DNA of 64,000 nt from UBA5195 sp034432755 (GCA_034432755.1 DAOUBQ010000077.1:1-64000); one strand, 5' to 3'. Numbered from the stretch's first letter, positions 33,545-43,032 are shown. The notes: generated from the sequence alone by a model not told the origin. Numbers and translations are program-made.

Positions 33545-35035
33545 TTATTCTTTCTTGTAAGGCACTGCGTCGCGTTCAACTTGTCGGATGGTCTCTTCGA
33601 GCGGAATTCTCATCTCGACGACAATGCCCGGGCCGTCGGGGCGGTTGCGCAGGCGCAAGTCGCCGCCCGCTTTCCAAAGCAGGGTAGCGACCATCGGGAA
33701 TCCCAATCCCATGCCGGGCAGTTCGCCGGTGAAGTCTTTTTCACCCTGAACATAGGGGAGCCAGGCCCAGCGCAGTTGTTCAGGCGTCAGGCGCAGGCCG
33801 TTATCGGCAACCCGGATGTTGATAAAGCCAGGTGTGGTTTGTCCGACGGAAATATCTATTGTAGGGGCATGTTCTGGGTGGAATTTGCGGGCGTTTTCGA
33901 GCAGTTCGTGGAGAATCATTTCGAGGGCATCGGGTGTGAGGGCGATGGTTTGCTCGCGTAAATGCTCTGGCAGGGACAGAATCACCCGTTCCAGTTCGAG
34001 CAAGCGGCAGGTTTCGGCTAGCATTCCAGGCACAATCTCCAGCCGGGCGGGCTGACCCAGGTTGAGGGCCAGCGGGGCATCAATATAGGTCAGGATTTTA
34101 CGGATTTCGTTGGCCAGTCGGTCGGCTCCGCCAAGCGCGCTCTGGGCATATTCGCGGATTTCTTCTGGTGACAGCATATCCATTTTGTTTTTGATGATAG
34201 AGAGGTTGCTGACCATAATGGACATGGGCGTGCGCAGTTTGTGGGCCACGACGGTGTGAAAACGGCGCATATCCTGATAGATCGTCATGCGCTCGGTGAC
34301 ATCGCGCAGGCGCGCGATGCGCTGGTATTCGTTCCCCATTTCTATTTCACAGGCTTCGAGAATGACCCAGGCGGCGCGGGCAGTGGGGGTTTCAGGCTGC
34401 ACCAGGAAGCAGGGTTCTGGTTCATCTGACCAATGTTCCCAAACACTCGCTGGTTCAGGCAGGTAGGCGCGCTCGACGACAGCCAGAAAGGGCTGGCCGA
34501 TAAAGTCTTCATCGAGGTTGAGTAGTTCGATGGCGCGCTCATTGGCATATAGGATGCTTCCAATTCGGTCGAGCAGCAGGTAGCCTTCCTGGGCATAGTC
34601 GGCCATCCAGGTAAAGCGGGAAAGGTTCGAGAGCAGCAATTGCTGAGTATTGAGGCGGGTAATCGTTCCTAGCCGCGAGAGCAGTTCCAGTCCGTCGAGC
34701 GGTTTTCCGATGAAGTCGTCGGCTCCGGCGCTCAAACCGGCAGCGCGTTCGTCGCGATTTCGCTGGGAAGTAAGCAAAATGATAGGAACATGCCCCAGCA
34801 GGCGGTTGGCGCGCAAGCGGCGGCAGGTTTCATACGTCTCCAATTCTGGGGCGATATCCAGCACGATGGCGATAGGCAGGAGTTCCTCGGCCCGGCGCAG
34901 ACCGGTCGCTGCGCTGTTGGCAAATTCCAAATGGAAGGCCGTGTTGCGCAGCAGTTCATCCATCTCTTGTTGCAAGGAAGGGTTGGCGAGGATGACCAGG
35001 ATGGTGACTTCGGTTGCGGTGGATTTTTGTGTCAT
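33545..35035 (-). CDS. Hybrid REC-PAS-histidine kinase
   Basis: A 496-residue cytoplasmic sensor. Receiver domain about 10-125 with phospho-acceptor D60 in IVLDIAPELE, T89 and K111. A PAS domain runs about 140-255 (GYLLLDRIGSILYANERAIELLNLDEDFIGQPF). Then a kinase core with HTVVAHKLRTPMS (H265), the N-box HELLENARKFH and a glycine loop GMGLGFPMVATLL. Two deviations: the residue after the phospho-histidine is Lys, not the usual Glu/Asp, and the G1 box reads DNGLRL. No membrane helix. The ATG is 6 nt from TAGAAT. It is divergent from a second kinase. Confidence 0.88.
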   Translation of the reverse strand: MTQKSTATEVTILVILANPSLQQEMDELLRNTAFHLEFANSAATGLRRAEELLPIAIVLDIAPELETYETCRRLRANRLLGHVPIILLTSQRNRDERAAGLSAGADDFIGKPLDGLELLSRLGTITRLNTQQLLLSNLSRFTWMADYAQEGYLLLDRIGSILYANERAIELLNLDEDFIGQPFLAVVERAYLPEPASVWEHWSDEPEPCFLVQPETPTARAAWVILEACEIEMGNEYQRIARLRDVTERMTIYQDMRRFHTVVAHKLRTPMSIMVSNLSIIKNKMDMLSPEEIREYAQSALGGADRLANEIRKILTYIDAPLALNLGQPARLEIVPGMLAETCRLLELERVILSLPEHLREQTIALTPDALEMILHELLENARKFHPEHAPTIDISVGQTTPGFINIRVADNGLRLTPEQLRWAWLPYVQGEKDFTGELPGMGLGFPMVATLLWKAGGDLRLRNRPDGPGIVVEMRIPLEETIRQVERDAVPYKKE

Positions 35036-35041
35036 ATTCTG

Positions 35042-35047
35042 ATTCTA
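35042..35047 (-). promoter_or_regulatory. -10 box of the hybrid kinase gene
   Basis: TAGAAT on the minus strand, 6 nt before the ATG at 35035. Leaderless geometry. Confidence 0.55.
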
Positions 35048-35236
35048 TCTAAAATACGACACCGCCGCATTGCACATCCATGCAAGAACTGCATGTTTCA
35101 AGCAGGCGGGGCTTGCTTCGAGGAGAAACGCCTTTGAATGAGCAGGAGCATCAGCAAGACGACCAACATCGAGATAGCCAATCCCGCATTATATCGTTGA
35201 TATATGATAAAAAGGTCAAAGTCAGCGTCTATCAGG

Positions 35237-35242
35237 TAAAAT
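35237..35242 (+). promoter_or_regulatory. -10 box of the membrane kinase gene
   Basis: TAAAAT, 6 nt before the GTG at 35249. Leaderless geometry with a GTG start. Confidence 0.5.
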
Positions 35243-35248
35243 CGGATT

Positions 35249-38020
35249 GTGCCTTTGAACCCCACACCTCCATTTTTTGCGGGCGGGAGATTACGATTAC
35301 GACGCTTTTTCTCATCCGTCATTTTGTATCTATGTCTCTCGTTTGTGCTGTTCGCTACCCTGCCCCTGGTTGGATTGTTTCTGTTTTCACGTCCATACTT
35401 TGTGAAGCAAGCAATGGACCAGAATCAATCCAAGGTGCACCTTCACGCCTATTCTTTAAGTCAATCTGTTGACGAAAATGCCGCGCGTGCCTACGTGCTT
35501 TTTAGCCAACCGCGTAGCGGCATTCACTTTCTCGTCGATTATGATGGAAACTACCTGGCGCATCCTGACCAGGCCAGGCAAGGACTCAACATGCGCCTGG
35601 ATTTTGCCCCCACCAGCGTAGAAGCGATTTTCTCGAAGCAATCTGGCTGGGTTACTGATTCTGCTTCTGGCGTTACCCTGGTCTTTGCGCCTGTCAGCAA
35701 TCGGAACTGGTTCGATGTCATAGCGTTGGAGCGTTCTGCAATGGACGCGCAGGTTTGGGGGCTGCTCAAGTCGGCTGCCGTTCCGGTCAGTATTGGTTTC
35801 TTGTTGGTGGTGGTGTTCGGCAGCCTGGCCGCCTGGTATTTTGTCGGGTCCCCGCTCAACAGGTTGGCGGCGTTTGTCTGGGAGATGGGCGAAGGCAATC
35901 TAGATGTCCAAATCCGGCAGGATGGGATAAAGTTTGTGTTTCGCGGCATGGCAGATGCGCTGGAACACGCTCGCTGCGCGATGAAGTCACTGATTCTGAA
36001 ACAGGAAAAGCGCGTTGACGAACTCGTCCGGGCGATGGAATCTCTGCAAGAGAGTGAAAACCGCTTTCGCGTGTTGTTTGAATCGGCCAATGATGCTATT
36101 CTGTTGGCGCGCCTGGAAGATGGTTCTCTCCTCGATGTCAACCACAAATTCGAAGAGCTGTATGGGTTCAGCCGCGCAGAATCTTATTCCCTTAAAATCA
36201 AGGATCTCAGCCAGGGAAAGTACCCATACAACCAGCGCGGCGCGCTCCGGTGGATTCGTCGTATCCGTGAACAGGGACCGCAGACGTTCGAGTGGCAGGC
36301 CAGGGACAAAGCGGGGCGTATCTTTTGGGTGGAGGTGAGCGCTCGGGTGGTCGAAATCAATGGCCGAGAATGTCTGTTGGCAGCGGTGCGCGACATTCAC
36401 GAGCGCAAGCACGTGGAGCAAATTCAGGTTGCTGTTTATCGCATCTTCCAATCGGCTCAGGCCAGCCAAACCTTTTTTGAATTGTTCTCGCTGGTCCATG
36501 ACATCCTCGGACACTTGCTCCCGGCCAAAAACTTACTGGTTGCCATTTATGACCCGGTCGCAGACTTGGTGACCTATCCTTATCATTACGACACGCATGA
36601 TACCTGGCCATCGGTGCATACCCCAGATGATGGCCTGGTAACCCAGGTGATTCATTCTCGCCAACCGTTGCTCGTCACCCATGAAATGATCGAAGGAACT
36701 GAATACGGACACCCAAGTGGTCAAAAAGCCTTTGTAGATTGGCTTGGCGCGCCACTGCAAACTGCCCGAGGTGTGCTGGGCATGGTCGCGTTAAAGAATT
36801 ACGACCCGGAGAAACGAATCAGTGAACAGGACAAAGAGACCTTCGCTCTGGTCGCCACGCAAATTGCGCTTGCGATTGAACGTAAACGGGCTGAAGGTGC
36901 TTTGCGCGAATCGGAAGCCCGCTGGCGAACTTTGATGGAAAACACGCCCCAGTTGATTTTCACCATCAATCGTAGTGGCGAAATCTTATTTGCCAACAGC
37001 ACCCTGCATGGCCTGGAACCCGAACAAGTGGTGGGGAAATCCATCTTTCCTTATCTTTCTGGGAGGGATGATGCCCAGAAACACAGTCTGCTAATGCGCG
37101 TTTTCCGTGAGCGGGAAGTCGCTTCTTTCGAGACTTCGCTCGAAGGCCCCAACCAGCAAATCTTTTGGTTTTCGTGCAACATTTCGCCGGTCGTGGACAA
37201 CGGTCACGTGGATGTTGCCATTTTCAATGCCACCGAAATTACTGCTCGAAAGGCAGCCGAGAATGAAATCCAAAGCCTGAACGAAGCCCTCGAACAGCGC
37301 GTTCGGGAACGTACTGCCGATCTAGAAGCCGCCAACAAAGAGTTAGAAGCCTTTTCATATTCAATTTCTCATGATTTGCGCGCCCCCTTGCGCGCTATTG
37401 ATGGCTTTGGACGCATCCTTTGGGATAGACTCAACGGCCAGGTTCCCGAAGACACCTTGCGATACCTGGTGGTTATCCGTCAAAACGCCCAACAGATGGG
37501 ACGCCTGATTGATGATTTGCTCTCTTTTTCTCGCCTGGGCCGTCAGGTTGTCAACCCAACCCTGATTGCCCCGCGCCAACTGATTGAAAGCGCCTTGGAG
37601 ACTCTCGAACCTGAACGCGCGGGGCGGAAGGTTGATTTAAAACTGGAAGAATTGCCTCTCTGTCAGGGCGACCCGGTTCTGCTCAAACAAGTGTGGGTCA
37701 ACTTACTCGCCAATGCTCTAAAATTTACGCGCGGCAAAGACCCGGCTTTGGTTGAAATCGGCGCAACACAGACCGATGATGAGATAATTTACTTCGTCAA
37801 AGACAACGGGGCCGGCTTTGACATGCGCTATGCCGATAAATTATTCGGCGTGTTCCAGCGTTTGCACCGCGCCGAAGAATTCGAAGGCACAGGCGTTGGG
37901 CTGGCTATCGTCCAGCGCATTGTCCGCCGGCATGGAGGCCGCGCCTGGGCCGAGGGCGCGCTTGGAAAAGGCGCAACCTTTTATTTCGCCCTGCCCCAAC
38001 GGCAAACCAGTCAAATTTGA
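35249..38020 (+). CDS. Membrane histidine kinase with PAS and GAF domains
   Basis: A 923-residue sensor kinase. Helix 1 (about 20-45), an extracellular sensor of about 125 residues (FLVDYDGNYLAHPDQARQGL suggests a Cache-like fold), helix 2 (about 175-198), HAMP (about 198-250), PAS (about 270-385), GAF (about 395-545), PAS (about 560-675). Then HisKA with AFSYSISHDLRAPLRAIDGFGR (H near 709) and HATPase with NLLANALKFT, DNGAGFDMRY and GTGVGLAIVQRIV. This kinase style is the usual partner of Rcp1-like single receivers, and one such gene follows at 38358. The GTG start lies 6 nt after a -10 box. Confidence 0.92.
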   Translation: MPLNPTPPFFAGGRLRLRRFFSSVILYLCLSFVLFATLPLVGLFLFSRPYFVKQAMDQNQSKVHLHAYSLSQSVDENAARAYVLFSQPRSGIHFLVDYDGNYLAHPDQARQGLNMRLDFAPTSVEAIFSKQSGWVTDSASGVTLVFAPVSNRNWFDVIALERSAMDAQVWGLLKSAAVPVSIGFLLVVVFGSLAAWYFVGSPLNRLAAFVWEMGEGNLDVQIRQDGIKFVFRGMADALEHARCAMKSLILKQEKRVDELVRAMESLQESENRFRVLFESANDAILLARLEDGSLLDVNHKFEELYGFSRAESYSLKIKDLSQGKYPYNQRGALRWIRRIREQGPQTFEWQARDKAGRIFWVEVSARVVEINGRECLLAAVRDIHERKHVEQIQVAVYRIFQSAQASQTFFELFSLVHDILGHLLPAKNLLVAIYDPVADLVTYPYHYDTHDTWPSVHTPDDGLVTQVIHSRQPLLVTHEMIEGTEYGHPSGQKAFVDWLGAPLQTARGVLGMVALKNYDPEKRISEQDKETFALVATQIALAIERKRAEGALRESEARWRTLMENTPQLIFTINRSGEILFANSTLHGLEPEQVVGKSIFPYLSGRDDAQKHSLLMRVFREREVASFETSLEGPNQQIFWFSCNISPVVDNGHVDVAIFNATEITARKAAENEIQSLNEALEQRVRERTADLEAANKELEAFSYSISHDLRAPLRAIDGFGRILWDRLNGQVPEDTLRYLVVIRQNAQQMGRLIDDLLSFSRLGRQVVNPTLIAPRQLIESALETLEPERAGRKVDLKLEELPLCQGDPVLLKQVWVNLLANALKFTRGKDPALVEIGATQTDDEIIYFVKDNGAGFDMRYADKLFGVFQRLHRAEEFEGTGVGLAIVQRIVRRHGGRAWAEGALGKGATFYFALPQRQTSQI

Positions 38021-38357
38021 TAAGTTTTCGGATAATCTTGCACTGGAATCTTTAGGGTGAAACCGTTATAATTCTTAATAACGGATGCTAAGCAGTGTTT
38101 CCATAGCGCGACATTCATGTCGCTTAAACATGCGAGGGATTGCACTTTTCCAAATTATTCTAGCAATCCAGAGATAGGGTTTCGTACCACGGTCCATCGT
38201 TCCCGCATGGGGATACATCTCGCCCCCATATCTTGGATGCCTGCGCCAAAGGCGAGATAAATCTCGCGCTACGCGATTGCTGGATTAATTGCTCAATCTC
38301 GCGTCATTGCGTAAGATGAGTTAATAATTCACCCCAAAGGGTGCCCGGGAGGCGGGA
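38021..38357. other. Intergenic region rich in short palindromes
   Basis: No gene. CCGTTAT/ATAACGG (38063-38084) forms a hairpin soon after the kinase stop. GCGACATTCATGTCGC (38108-38123) and GCGAGATAAATCTCGC (38252-38267) are near-perfect palindromes. They resemble the unit at 456-477 (core ATTAATG) in style. The last 60 nt before 38358 hold TAAGAT and the GGGAGG site of the response regulator gene. Confidence 0.5.
38108..38267. repeat. Two palindromic repeats
   Basis: The two palindromes are 16 bp each with 2-nt centres, about 130 nt apart. They belong to the same class of short hairpins as the array at 361-477. Confidence 0.6.
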
Positions 38358-38807
38358 ATGGCAGAAATGCCCGTCGAAATTTTACTTGTGGAAGATAACC
38401 CAAATGATGCGGAGCTTTCCCTTTATGCGTTGCGCAAATTCAAAATCGCCAACCATATTCACCATGCGCGTGATGGCGCTGAAGCTCTGGAATACATTTT
38501 CGGCCTCCAAAACGATGCAGCCAATCCTCCCGCGCAACTACCCCGCCTGATATTGCTCGACCTGAAACTCCCTAAAATTGATGGTCAGGAAGTCTTGCGT
38601 AAACTAAAGTCGAATGAAAGCACTCGCGCCATTCCAGTAGTCGTCCTCACATCTTCTCGCGAAGAGCGTGATATTCTTGAAACGTATAACCTTGGGGTCA
38701 ATAGTTACATTGTAAAGCCCATTGATTTCGAACAATTTACCCAGTCAGTGCGTGATGTCGGTTTATATTGGCTCTTGTTGAACCAGGTCCCCATCTCGAA
38801 CGGCTAG
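38358..38807 (+). CDS. Single-domain response regulator (Rcp1-like)
   Basis: A 149-residue receiver without output domain. The acidic pair is in LLVEDNPNDAEL, the phospho-acceptor is D68 in LILLDLKLPKIDG, the conserved Thr is in VVVLTSSREERD, and Lys in NSYIVKPIDFEQF. The NPNDAEL motif and the long loop AANPPAQLPR are typical of Rcp1-type regulators that act with phytochrome-like kinases. It lies downstream of the 923-residue kinase and 6 nt before the next regulator, so it likely relays phosphate from that kinase. GGGAGG precedes the ATG. Confidence 0.93.
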   Translation: MAEMPVEILLVEDNPNDAELSLYALRKFKIANHIHHARDGAEALEYIFGLQNDAANPPAQLPRLILLDLKLPKIDGQEVLRKLKSNESTRAIPVVVLTSSREERDILETYNLGVNSYIVKPIDFEQFTQSVRDVGLYWLLLNQVPISNG

Positions 38808-38813
38808 TTTTGT

Positions 38814-40259
38814 ATGTCAAACGGGATACCGTTGAATGTCTTAATTTTGGAAGACCAGCCTTCCGACGCCGAACTTATCTTGTACGAGATGAAGCGTTCG
38901 GGGTACGTTTGTGTTAGCCATAGGGTGGATACCCAGGACGAATACCTGCGCGCCATCGAAAAGATACCCGATATTATCCTGGCCGATTACAGCCTGCCGC
39001 AATTTACAGCTATGCAGGCCCTTCATTTTCTGCAAGAGCGGGGATACGATATTCCTTTTATCGTCATAACAGGGACAATCAGCGAAGAATCTGCCGTCGA
39101 AACCATGAAACAAGGCGCAGCCGATTACCTTCTCAAAGACCGCCTGAGCCGCCTGGGGCAGGCAGTAGAGCGCGCCCTGCAACAAAAAGCTCTGCGTGAC
39201 CAAAAACGCAAGGCGGATGAAGCACTGCGCCTCTCTGAAGACAAATTCTCCAAAGCCTTTCGTATCTCCCCCGATGCCATCTCCATCACGCGCCTGTCAG
39301 ATGGCAGCTACATCGAAATCAACGAAGGGTTTACCTACCTGGTTGGCTACCAACCGAATGAATTAACTGGCAGCACCGGCCTTGCATTCAATATCTGGGC
39401 GAATATGGATGAGTATCAAAGTTTCATGCTCTCCATGCAACTGCACGGCCAGGCCAACAATATGGAAGGCGTTTTCAAAAACAAACAGGGAAAAGTTTGG
39501 ATTGGCCTCATCTCTGCCCGCATCATTGAAGTTAATCATGAACCCTGCATTATTTCCATCATCCGTGACATTACCGAGCGTAAGAGCGCCGAAATTGAAC
39601 TCCAGCGCGCCCACGAACATCTGGCTGAAGCCTACGATGAAACCATCGAAGGCTGGTCGCGCGTCCTCGACCTGCGCGACAAGGAAACCGAAGGCCACAC
39701 CCAACGCGTAACCGAAATTGCAGTGCGCCTGGCGCGCGCTCTGGGGGTCAACGAAGATGACATCGTGCATTTGCGGCGCGGCGCGCTGCTGCACGACATT
39801 GGCAAAATGGGCGTTTCGGACCGTATCTTGCAAAAACCGGGCGCGCTGACCGATGAAGAATGGGAAGAAATGCGCAAGCACCCTGAATATGCTTTGCAAA
39901 TGCTCTATCCCATCTCCTACCTGCGCCCCGCGCTGGATATTCCCTATTGCCACCACGAACGCTGGGATGGTTCTGGTTACCCGCGCGGTCTCAAAGGGGA
40001 GGAAATCCCGCTTGCTGCGCGCATCTTCTCCATTGTTGATGTCTGGGATGCGCTCCTGTCTAACCGTCCCTACCGGCGCGGCTGCACCGAAGAATCGGTC
40101 ATGGAATACATCCGAAAGTATGCTGGTATTTACTTCGACCCCAAATTGGTCGAGGCCTTCCTGGACCTTTACCACAGGGGAATGTTCCGAGATACAAAAA
40201 TCGCACAATTATCACGCGGAAACAGCAACTCTGACAGCGTTTTGACCCGTGTCCCGTAA
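38814..40259 (+). CDS. Response regulator with PAS and HD-GYP domains
   Basis: A 481-residue protein: receiver (about 5-125, D58 in IILADYSLPQF), PAS (about 140-260), then HD-GYP (about 285-470). The HD signature is HDIGKMGVSDRIL (near 328) and the GYP signature is HHERWDGSGYPRGLKGEEIPL (near 381), both complete. HD-GYP enzymes hydrolyse cyclic-di-GMP. Phosphorylation of D58 would regulate it. The gene follows the single-domain regulator by 6 nt and overlaps the TolB-like gene by 11 nt, so the three form one unit. Confidence 0.93.
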   Translation: MSNGIPLNVLILEDQPSDAELILYEMKRSGYVCVSHRVDTQDEYLRAIEKIPDIILADYSLPQFTAMQALHFLQERGYDIPFIVITGTISEESAVETMKQGAADYLLKDRLSRLGQAVERALQQKALRDQKRKADEALRLSEDKFSKAFRISPDAISITRLSDGSYIEINEGFTYLVGYQPNELTGSTGLAFNIWANMDEYQSFMLSMQLHGQANNMEGVFKNKQGKVWIGLISARIIEVNHEPCIISIIRDITERKSAEIELQRAHEHLAEAYDETIEGWSRVLDLRDKETEGHTQRVTEIAVRLARALGVNEDDIVHLRRGALLHDIGKMGVSDRILQKPGALTDEEWEEMRKHPEYALQMLYPISYLRPALDIPYCHHERWDGSGYPRGLKGEEIPLAARIFSIVDVWDALLSNRPYRRGCTEESVMEYIRKYAGIYFDPKLVEAFLDLYHRGMFRDTKIAQLSRGNSNSDSVLTRVP

Positions 40260-41268
40260 AGCCGCTCTTCTGCTTGCCTGTTTTGCCTGCCTTGCGTTTG
40301 GCCTTTTGGGATGGGGGGTCATTTTCCTGGCCCGCAGAAGCGTGGCCGCCTCCCGGCCCACCCCGCTCCCGCTCATTTTTCCCACCCGCCCCCCCGAATC
40401 AAGCCCCCCTGAACCCGAATCCCGTTTCGAGACACCTTCCCCGCTGTCGCTCTCGCCCGCATCGGGCGGCGGTAAAATCGCCTATGTTTGTCAGATTTTC
40501 CGTGTGCCAGAATCTGACCAAATATGTATAATGGATTCAGACGGAACCAACCAGCGGCGGTTAACAACCTCCGATACAGCCCGGCATTACTACCCCTCCC
40601 TTGCGCCGGATGGGCAAAGCGTCTTGTTCTCGTCCAACATGGATGGAACGAACTTTTACATCTACGAACTGAAACTGACCGGCGAACTCACCAACCTATG
40701 GCAGCCTGGCGTGGCCCCCGAAGTCTCGCCTGATGGCCGTTTGATTGTTTTTGCCCAAAGCGACGGCAAGAACAATATGATTATGGTGATGAACCGTGAT
40801 GGCAGCAACCCCCGCCTGCTCACTTCTAACGGTTGGGACCCCACCTGGTCGCCCGACGGACAAAAAATCCTGTTTGCTTCGCAAGTCGGCGGCCTGTCAC
40901 AACTGATGACCATCAACCTGGATGGAAGCGGCCTCCAGCAGGTTTCTGACCTGCCTCTGTTGCGTGGGCGCAGTGATTGGTCATCGGATGGCCGCCACCT
41001 CGTCACCTACTCTGGCCGTTCGTGGGAGCGAGAACTCTTCATCATCCCGCTCGATGGCTCACCCGTTCGCCAACTCACCCCGCCCGGCGGCAACAGCCAG
41101 GGCCCAACCTTCTCACCCGACGGGCAGTGGGTCGCGTTTACCGCATATTTCGACCGCTTTCGCAACGTGCATGGCTGCGAGATTTACAAAATGCGAATTG
41201 ATGGAACCGGGTTAACCCGCCTTACCAATAACGATTATTGTGACTGGCAGCCTCGCTGGGGGCCATAA
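40249..41268 (+). CDS. TolB-like beta-propeller membrane protein
   Basis: A 339-residue protein anchored by an N-terminal helix (about 5-28), then a Pro-rich linker. The C-terminal 270 residues are PD40/WD40-like blades: IYIMDSDGTNQRRLT-type turns recur (ICIMDSDGTNQRRLTTS, MNRDGSNPRLLTSN, INLDGSGLQQVS, LIIPLDGSPVRQLT-like, MRIDGTGLTRLTN), each followed by a W/SPDG element. It would present a propeller outside the membrane. It is unusual as a member of an HD-GYP regulator operon. The GTG start overlaps the previous gene by 11 nt. Confidence 0.85.
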   Translation: MSRKAALLLACFACLAFGLLGWGVIFLARRSVAASRPTPLPLIFPTRPPESSPPEPESRFETPSPLSLSPASGGGKIAYVCQIFRVPESDQICIMDSDGTNQRRLTTSDTARHYYPSLAPDGQSVLFSSNMDGTNFYIYELKLTGELTNLWQPGVAPEVSPDGRLIVFAQSDGKNNMIMVMNRDGSNPRLLTSNGWDPTWSPDGQKILFASQVGGLSQLMTINLDGSGLQQVSDLPLLRGRSDWSSDGRHLVTYSGRSWERELFIIPLDGSPVRQLTPPGGNSQGPTFSPDGQWVAFTAYFDRFRNVHGCEIYKMRIDGTGLTRLTNNDYCDWQPRWGP

Positions 41269-41269
41269 T

Positions 41270-42223
41270 ATGACGCGCATCCTGCTTGCCGAAGATGATG
41301 ATGCCCTGCGACGGATGATTCGCGCCATCCTGGAATTGGACCAATACGAGGTCTTTGCCTATCCCAACGGCCAACATGCCCTCGAAGCCTTCCAGAAAGT
41401 CAACCCTGACCTGGTCGTCTCAGACATCAGTATGCCCATTCTGGATGGTTTTGGGTTGCTCGAAGCAGTGCGCAAATTGCGTTCTGGCTCGGTTGTGCCA
41501 TTCCTTTTTCTTTCTGCGCTTTCCGAGCATGACGATGTTTACAATGCCAAACGACTGGGCGTTGATGACTATCTCTTTAAGCCGTTCCAGCCTGATGATT
41601 TGCTTATCGCAGTTAAAGCCCGCCTTGAGCGCAGGCGCGCGGCGGAATTGTTCGATTCGCATGAGGCGCATCTGCAAACCATTACTCTGCTGGCAAATGT
41701 CATAGAAGCTCGTGATGCCTATACGCGTGGGCATGTAGAACGGGTGCAACAATCTGCCATCGAACTCGGGCGCGCGCTCAACTGGTCGCTGGAAGAGATG
41801 ATTATCTTGGAATTTGGCGCGCTTCTGCACGATGTTGGCAAAATCACCACGCCCGAATCGGTGCTTAATAAACCTGGTAAATTAACCCGCGAAGAAGTCG
41901 AAATCATGCGTAACCATACGATTGCCGGGGCGCATATCATCGAAAGCGTCCCTCACTTGCGCCCTGCCAAACCCTACGTCCTGTATCATCACGAACGCTG
42001 GGATGGCACAGGCTACCCTCAAGGGCTGATGGGCGAAGACATTCCGCGCGAAGGTCGTCTGATGGCAATTGTTGATGTCTATGACGCTCTGACCTCTGAC
42101 CGCCCCTACCATACGGGTGTTAAAGCCAAAGAAGCATTGAACTTCTTGCGGAGCGGTTCTGGCCGGCACTTCGACCCGCACATGGTGGATATCTTCATCA
42201 AAACCCAGACGGAAAAATCGTAG
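41270..42223 (+). CDS. Response regulator with HD-GYP domain
   Basis: A 317-residue protein: receiver (about 3-120, D52 in LVVSDISMPILDGF) joined through a helical linker to HD-GYP (about 140-310). HDVGKITTPESVL (near 186) and HHERWDGTGYPQGLMGEDIPREG (near 240) are intact. It should hydrolyse cyclic-di-GMP under phosphorylation control. The ATG at 41270 is one base after the TolB-like stop; the frame reaches 10 codons upstream but that part is not receiver sequence. It is the last gene of the block. Confidence 0.92.
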   Translation: MTRILLAEDDDALRRMIRAILELDQYEVFAYPNGQHALEAFQKVNPDLVVSDISMPILDGFGLLEAVRKLRSGSVVPFLFLSALSEHDDVYNAKRLGVDDYLFKPFQPDDLLIAVKARLERRRAAELFDSHEAHLQTITLLANVIEARDAYTRGHVERVQQSAIELGRALNWSLEEMIILEFGALLHDVGKITTPESVLNKPGKLTREEVEIMRNHTIAGAHIIESVPHLRPAKPYVLYHHERWDGTGYPQGLMGEDIPREGRLMAIVDVYDALTSDRPYHTGVKAKEALNFLRSGSGRHFDPHMVDIFIKTQTEKS

Positions 42224-42246
42224 AGCAAGATACCATCATGCTCTAC
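42220..42246. terminator. Weak hairpin between convergent genes
   Basis: GTAGAGCA (42220-42227) pairs with TGCTCTAC (42239-42246). It overlaps the HD-GYP stop and ends 4 nt from the stop of the convergent gene, with no T run. Confidence 0.35.
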
Positions 42247-42249
42247 TCA

Positions 42250-43032
42250 CTACCAGGTGCAACTGGGGCAGGTGGTAATCCCCGCCGATTTCCCAATCCG
42301 TTTATACATCGTGACGTTTGTGAACGGTTCGCCCAAAATCCCATCGTGGATGGCCCACGAACGCAGACGGATGCTGTGAGCCGCATTGGGCAACCGAAAC
42401 GGCGTAGACGCATCGAGTGTGGCGAGCAAGTCGCCGCCTGGCTCGAACCCGGCCTCAATCCGTTCCATCAGGCGGCGGCCCACCTGGTAGGTGAATCCGT
42501 ACCGCTCGAAGATGACTGCATTGTGGTAGTACAGCGGCTCAACGAAGTACATCTCATGTCCCAGGCTGGCAACGAACTGTTCGAAAGCAATAATGGCTGG
42601 GGATAGCAAGCGCAATCCGCGCCGCACCTGTCCAGGCGCCAGGCCAGCTTGCATGGCAGCGGTTTCTGCTTCCAGGTTGCGTTTTAATGTTCCAAAGCGG
42701 GTGGAAGAGCCATCGGGCATGATATCAACATTGAAACGCGGCGCATCGGGGTCGTTTAGGATGTAAAGCAGGACATGTACCTGACCATTCATGGTATCCG
42801 TCAGATGGCCGTACAGGATGGGGTCGAGGAAATGTGGTTCATGATACAGGCGCATTTCCACATCGGTTGCGCCGGGCTTGAACTTAAACTCCAGTAAGGA
42901 TTGCAAACGTTGGGAATCAACCGGGGGCAGGTTGAACCGGTTAAGCAATTCCTGTGGGATGACGCGGCTGTAGATTGCGCGTTTTTGGGCTTCGGGCAGC
43001 AGGTTGATACTGCCAATGGTGAAAGAAGGCAT
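42250..43032 (-). CDS. Conserved hypothetical protein
   Basis: A 260-residue soluble protein of no family I can name. There is no signal peptide or membrane helix. The middle part is YHEPHFLDPILYGHLTDTMNGQVHVLLYILNDPDAPRFNVD and the end has several histidines and cysteines (TTCPSCTW at the C-terminus, a possible metal pair). YFVEPLYYHNAVIFERYGFTYQVGRRLMERI resembles the end of an acetyltransferase-like sheet, but no acetyl-CoA loop is present. ATG 43032 is preceded by GGAG at 6 nt; an ATG four codons earlier overlaps that site. It lies 59 nt after smpB in the same direction. Confidence 0.72.
   Translation of the reverse strand: MPSFTIGSINLLPEAQKRAIYSRVIPQELLNRFNLPPVDSQRLQSLLEFKFKPGATDVEMRLYHEPHFLDPILYGHLTDTMNGQVHVLLYILNDPDAPRFNVDIMPDGSSTRFGTLKRNLEAETAAMQAGLAPGQVRRGLRLLSPAIIAFEQFVASLGHEMYFVEPLYYHNAVIFERYGFTYQVGRRLMERIEAGFEPGGDLLATLDASTPFRLPNAAHSIRLRSWAIHDGILGEPFTNVTMYKRIGKSAGITTCPSCTW

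Noticed and set aside
35098..35322. Minus-strand 74-codon frame with a hydrophobic C-terminus
   Set aside because: It overlaps the start of the membrane kinase and has no family or ribosome site. The kinase has a -10 box in the correct place.
39363..40208. Minus-strand open frame of 281 codons opposite the HD-GYP gene
   Set aside because: Shadow of an HD-GYP domain with intact catalytic motifs on the plus strand.
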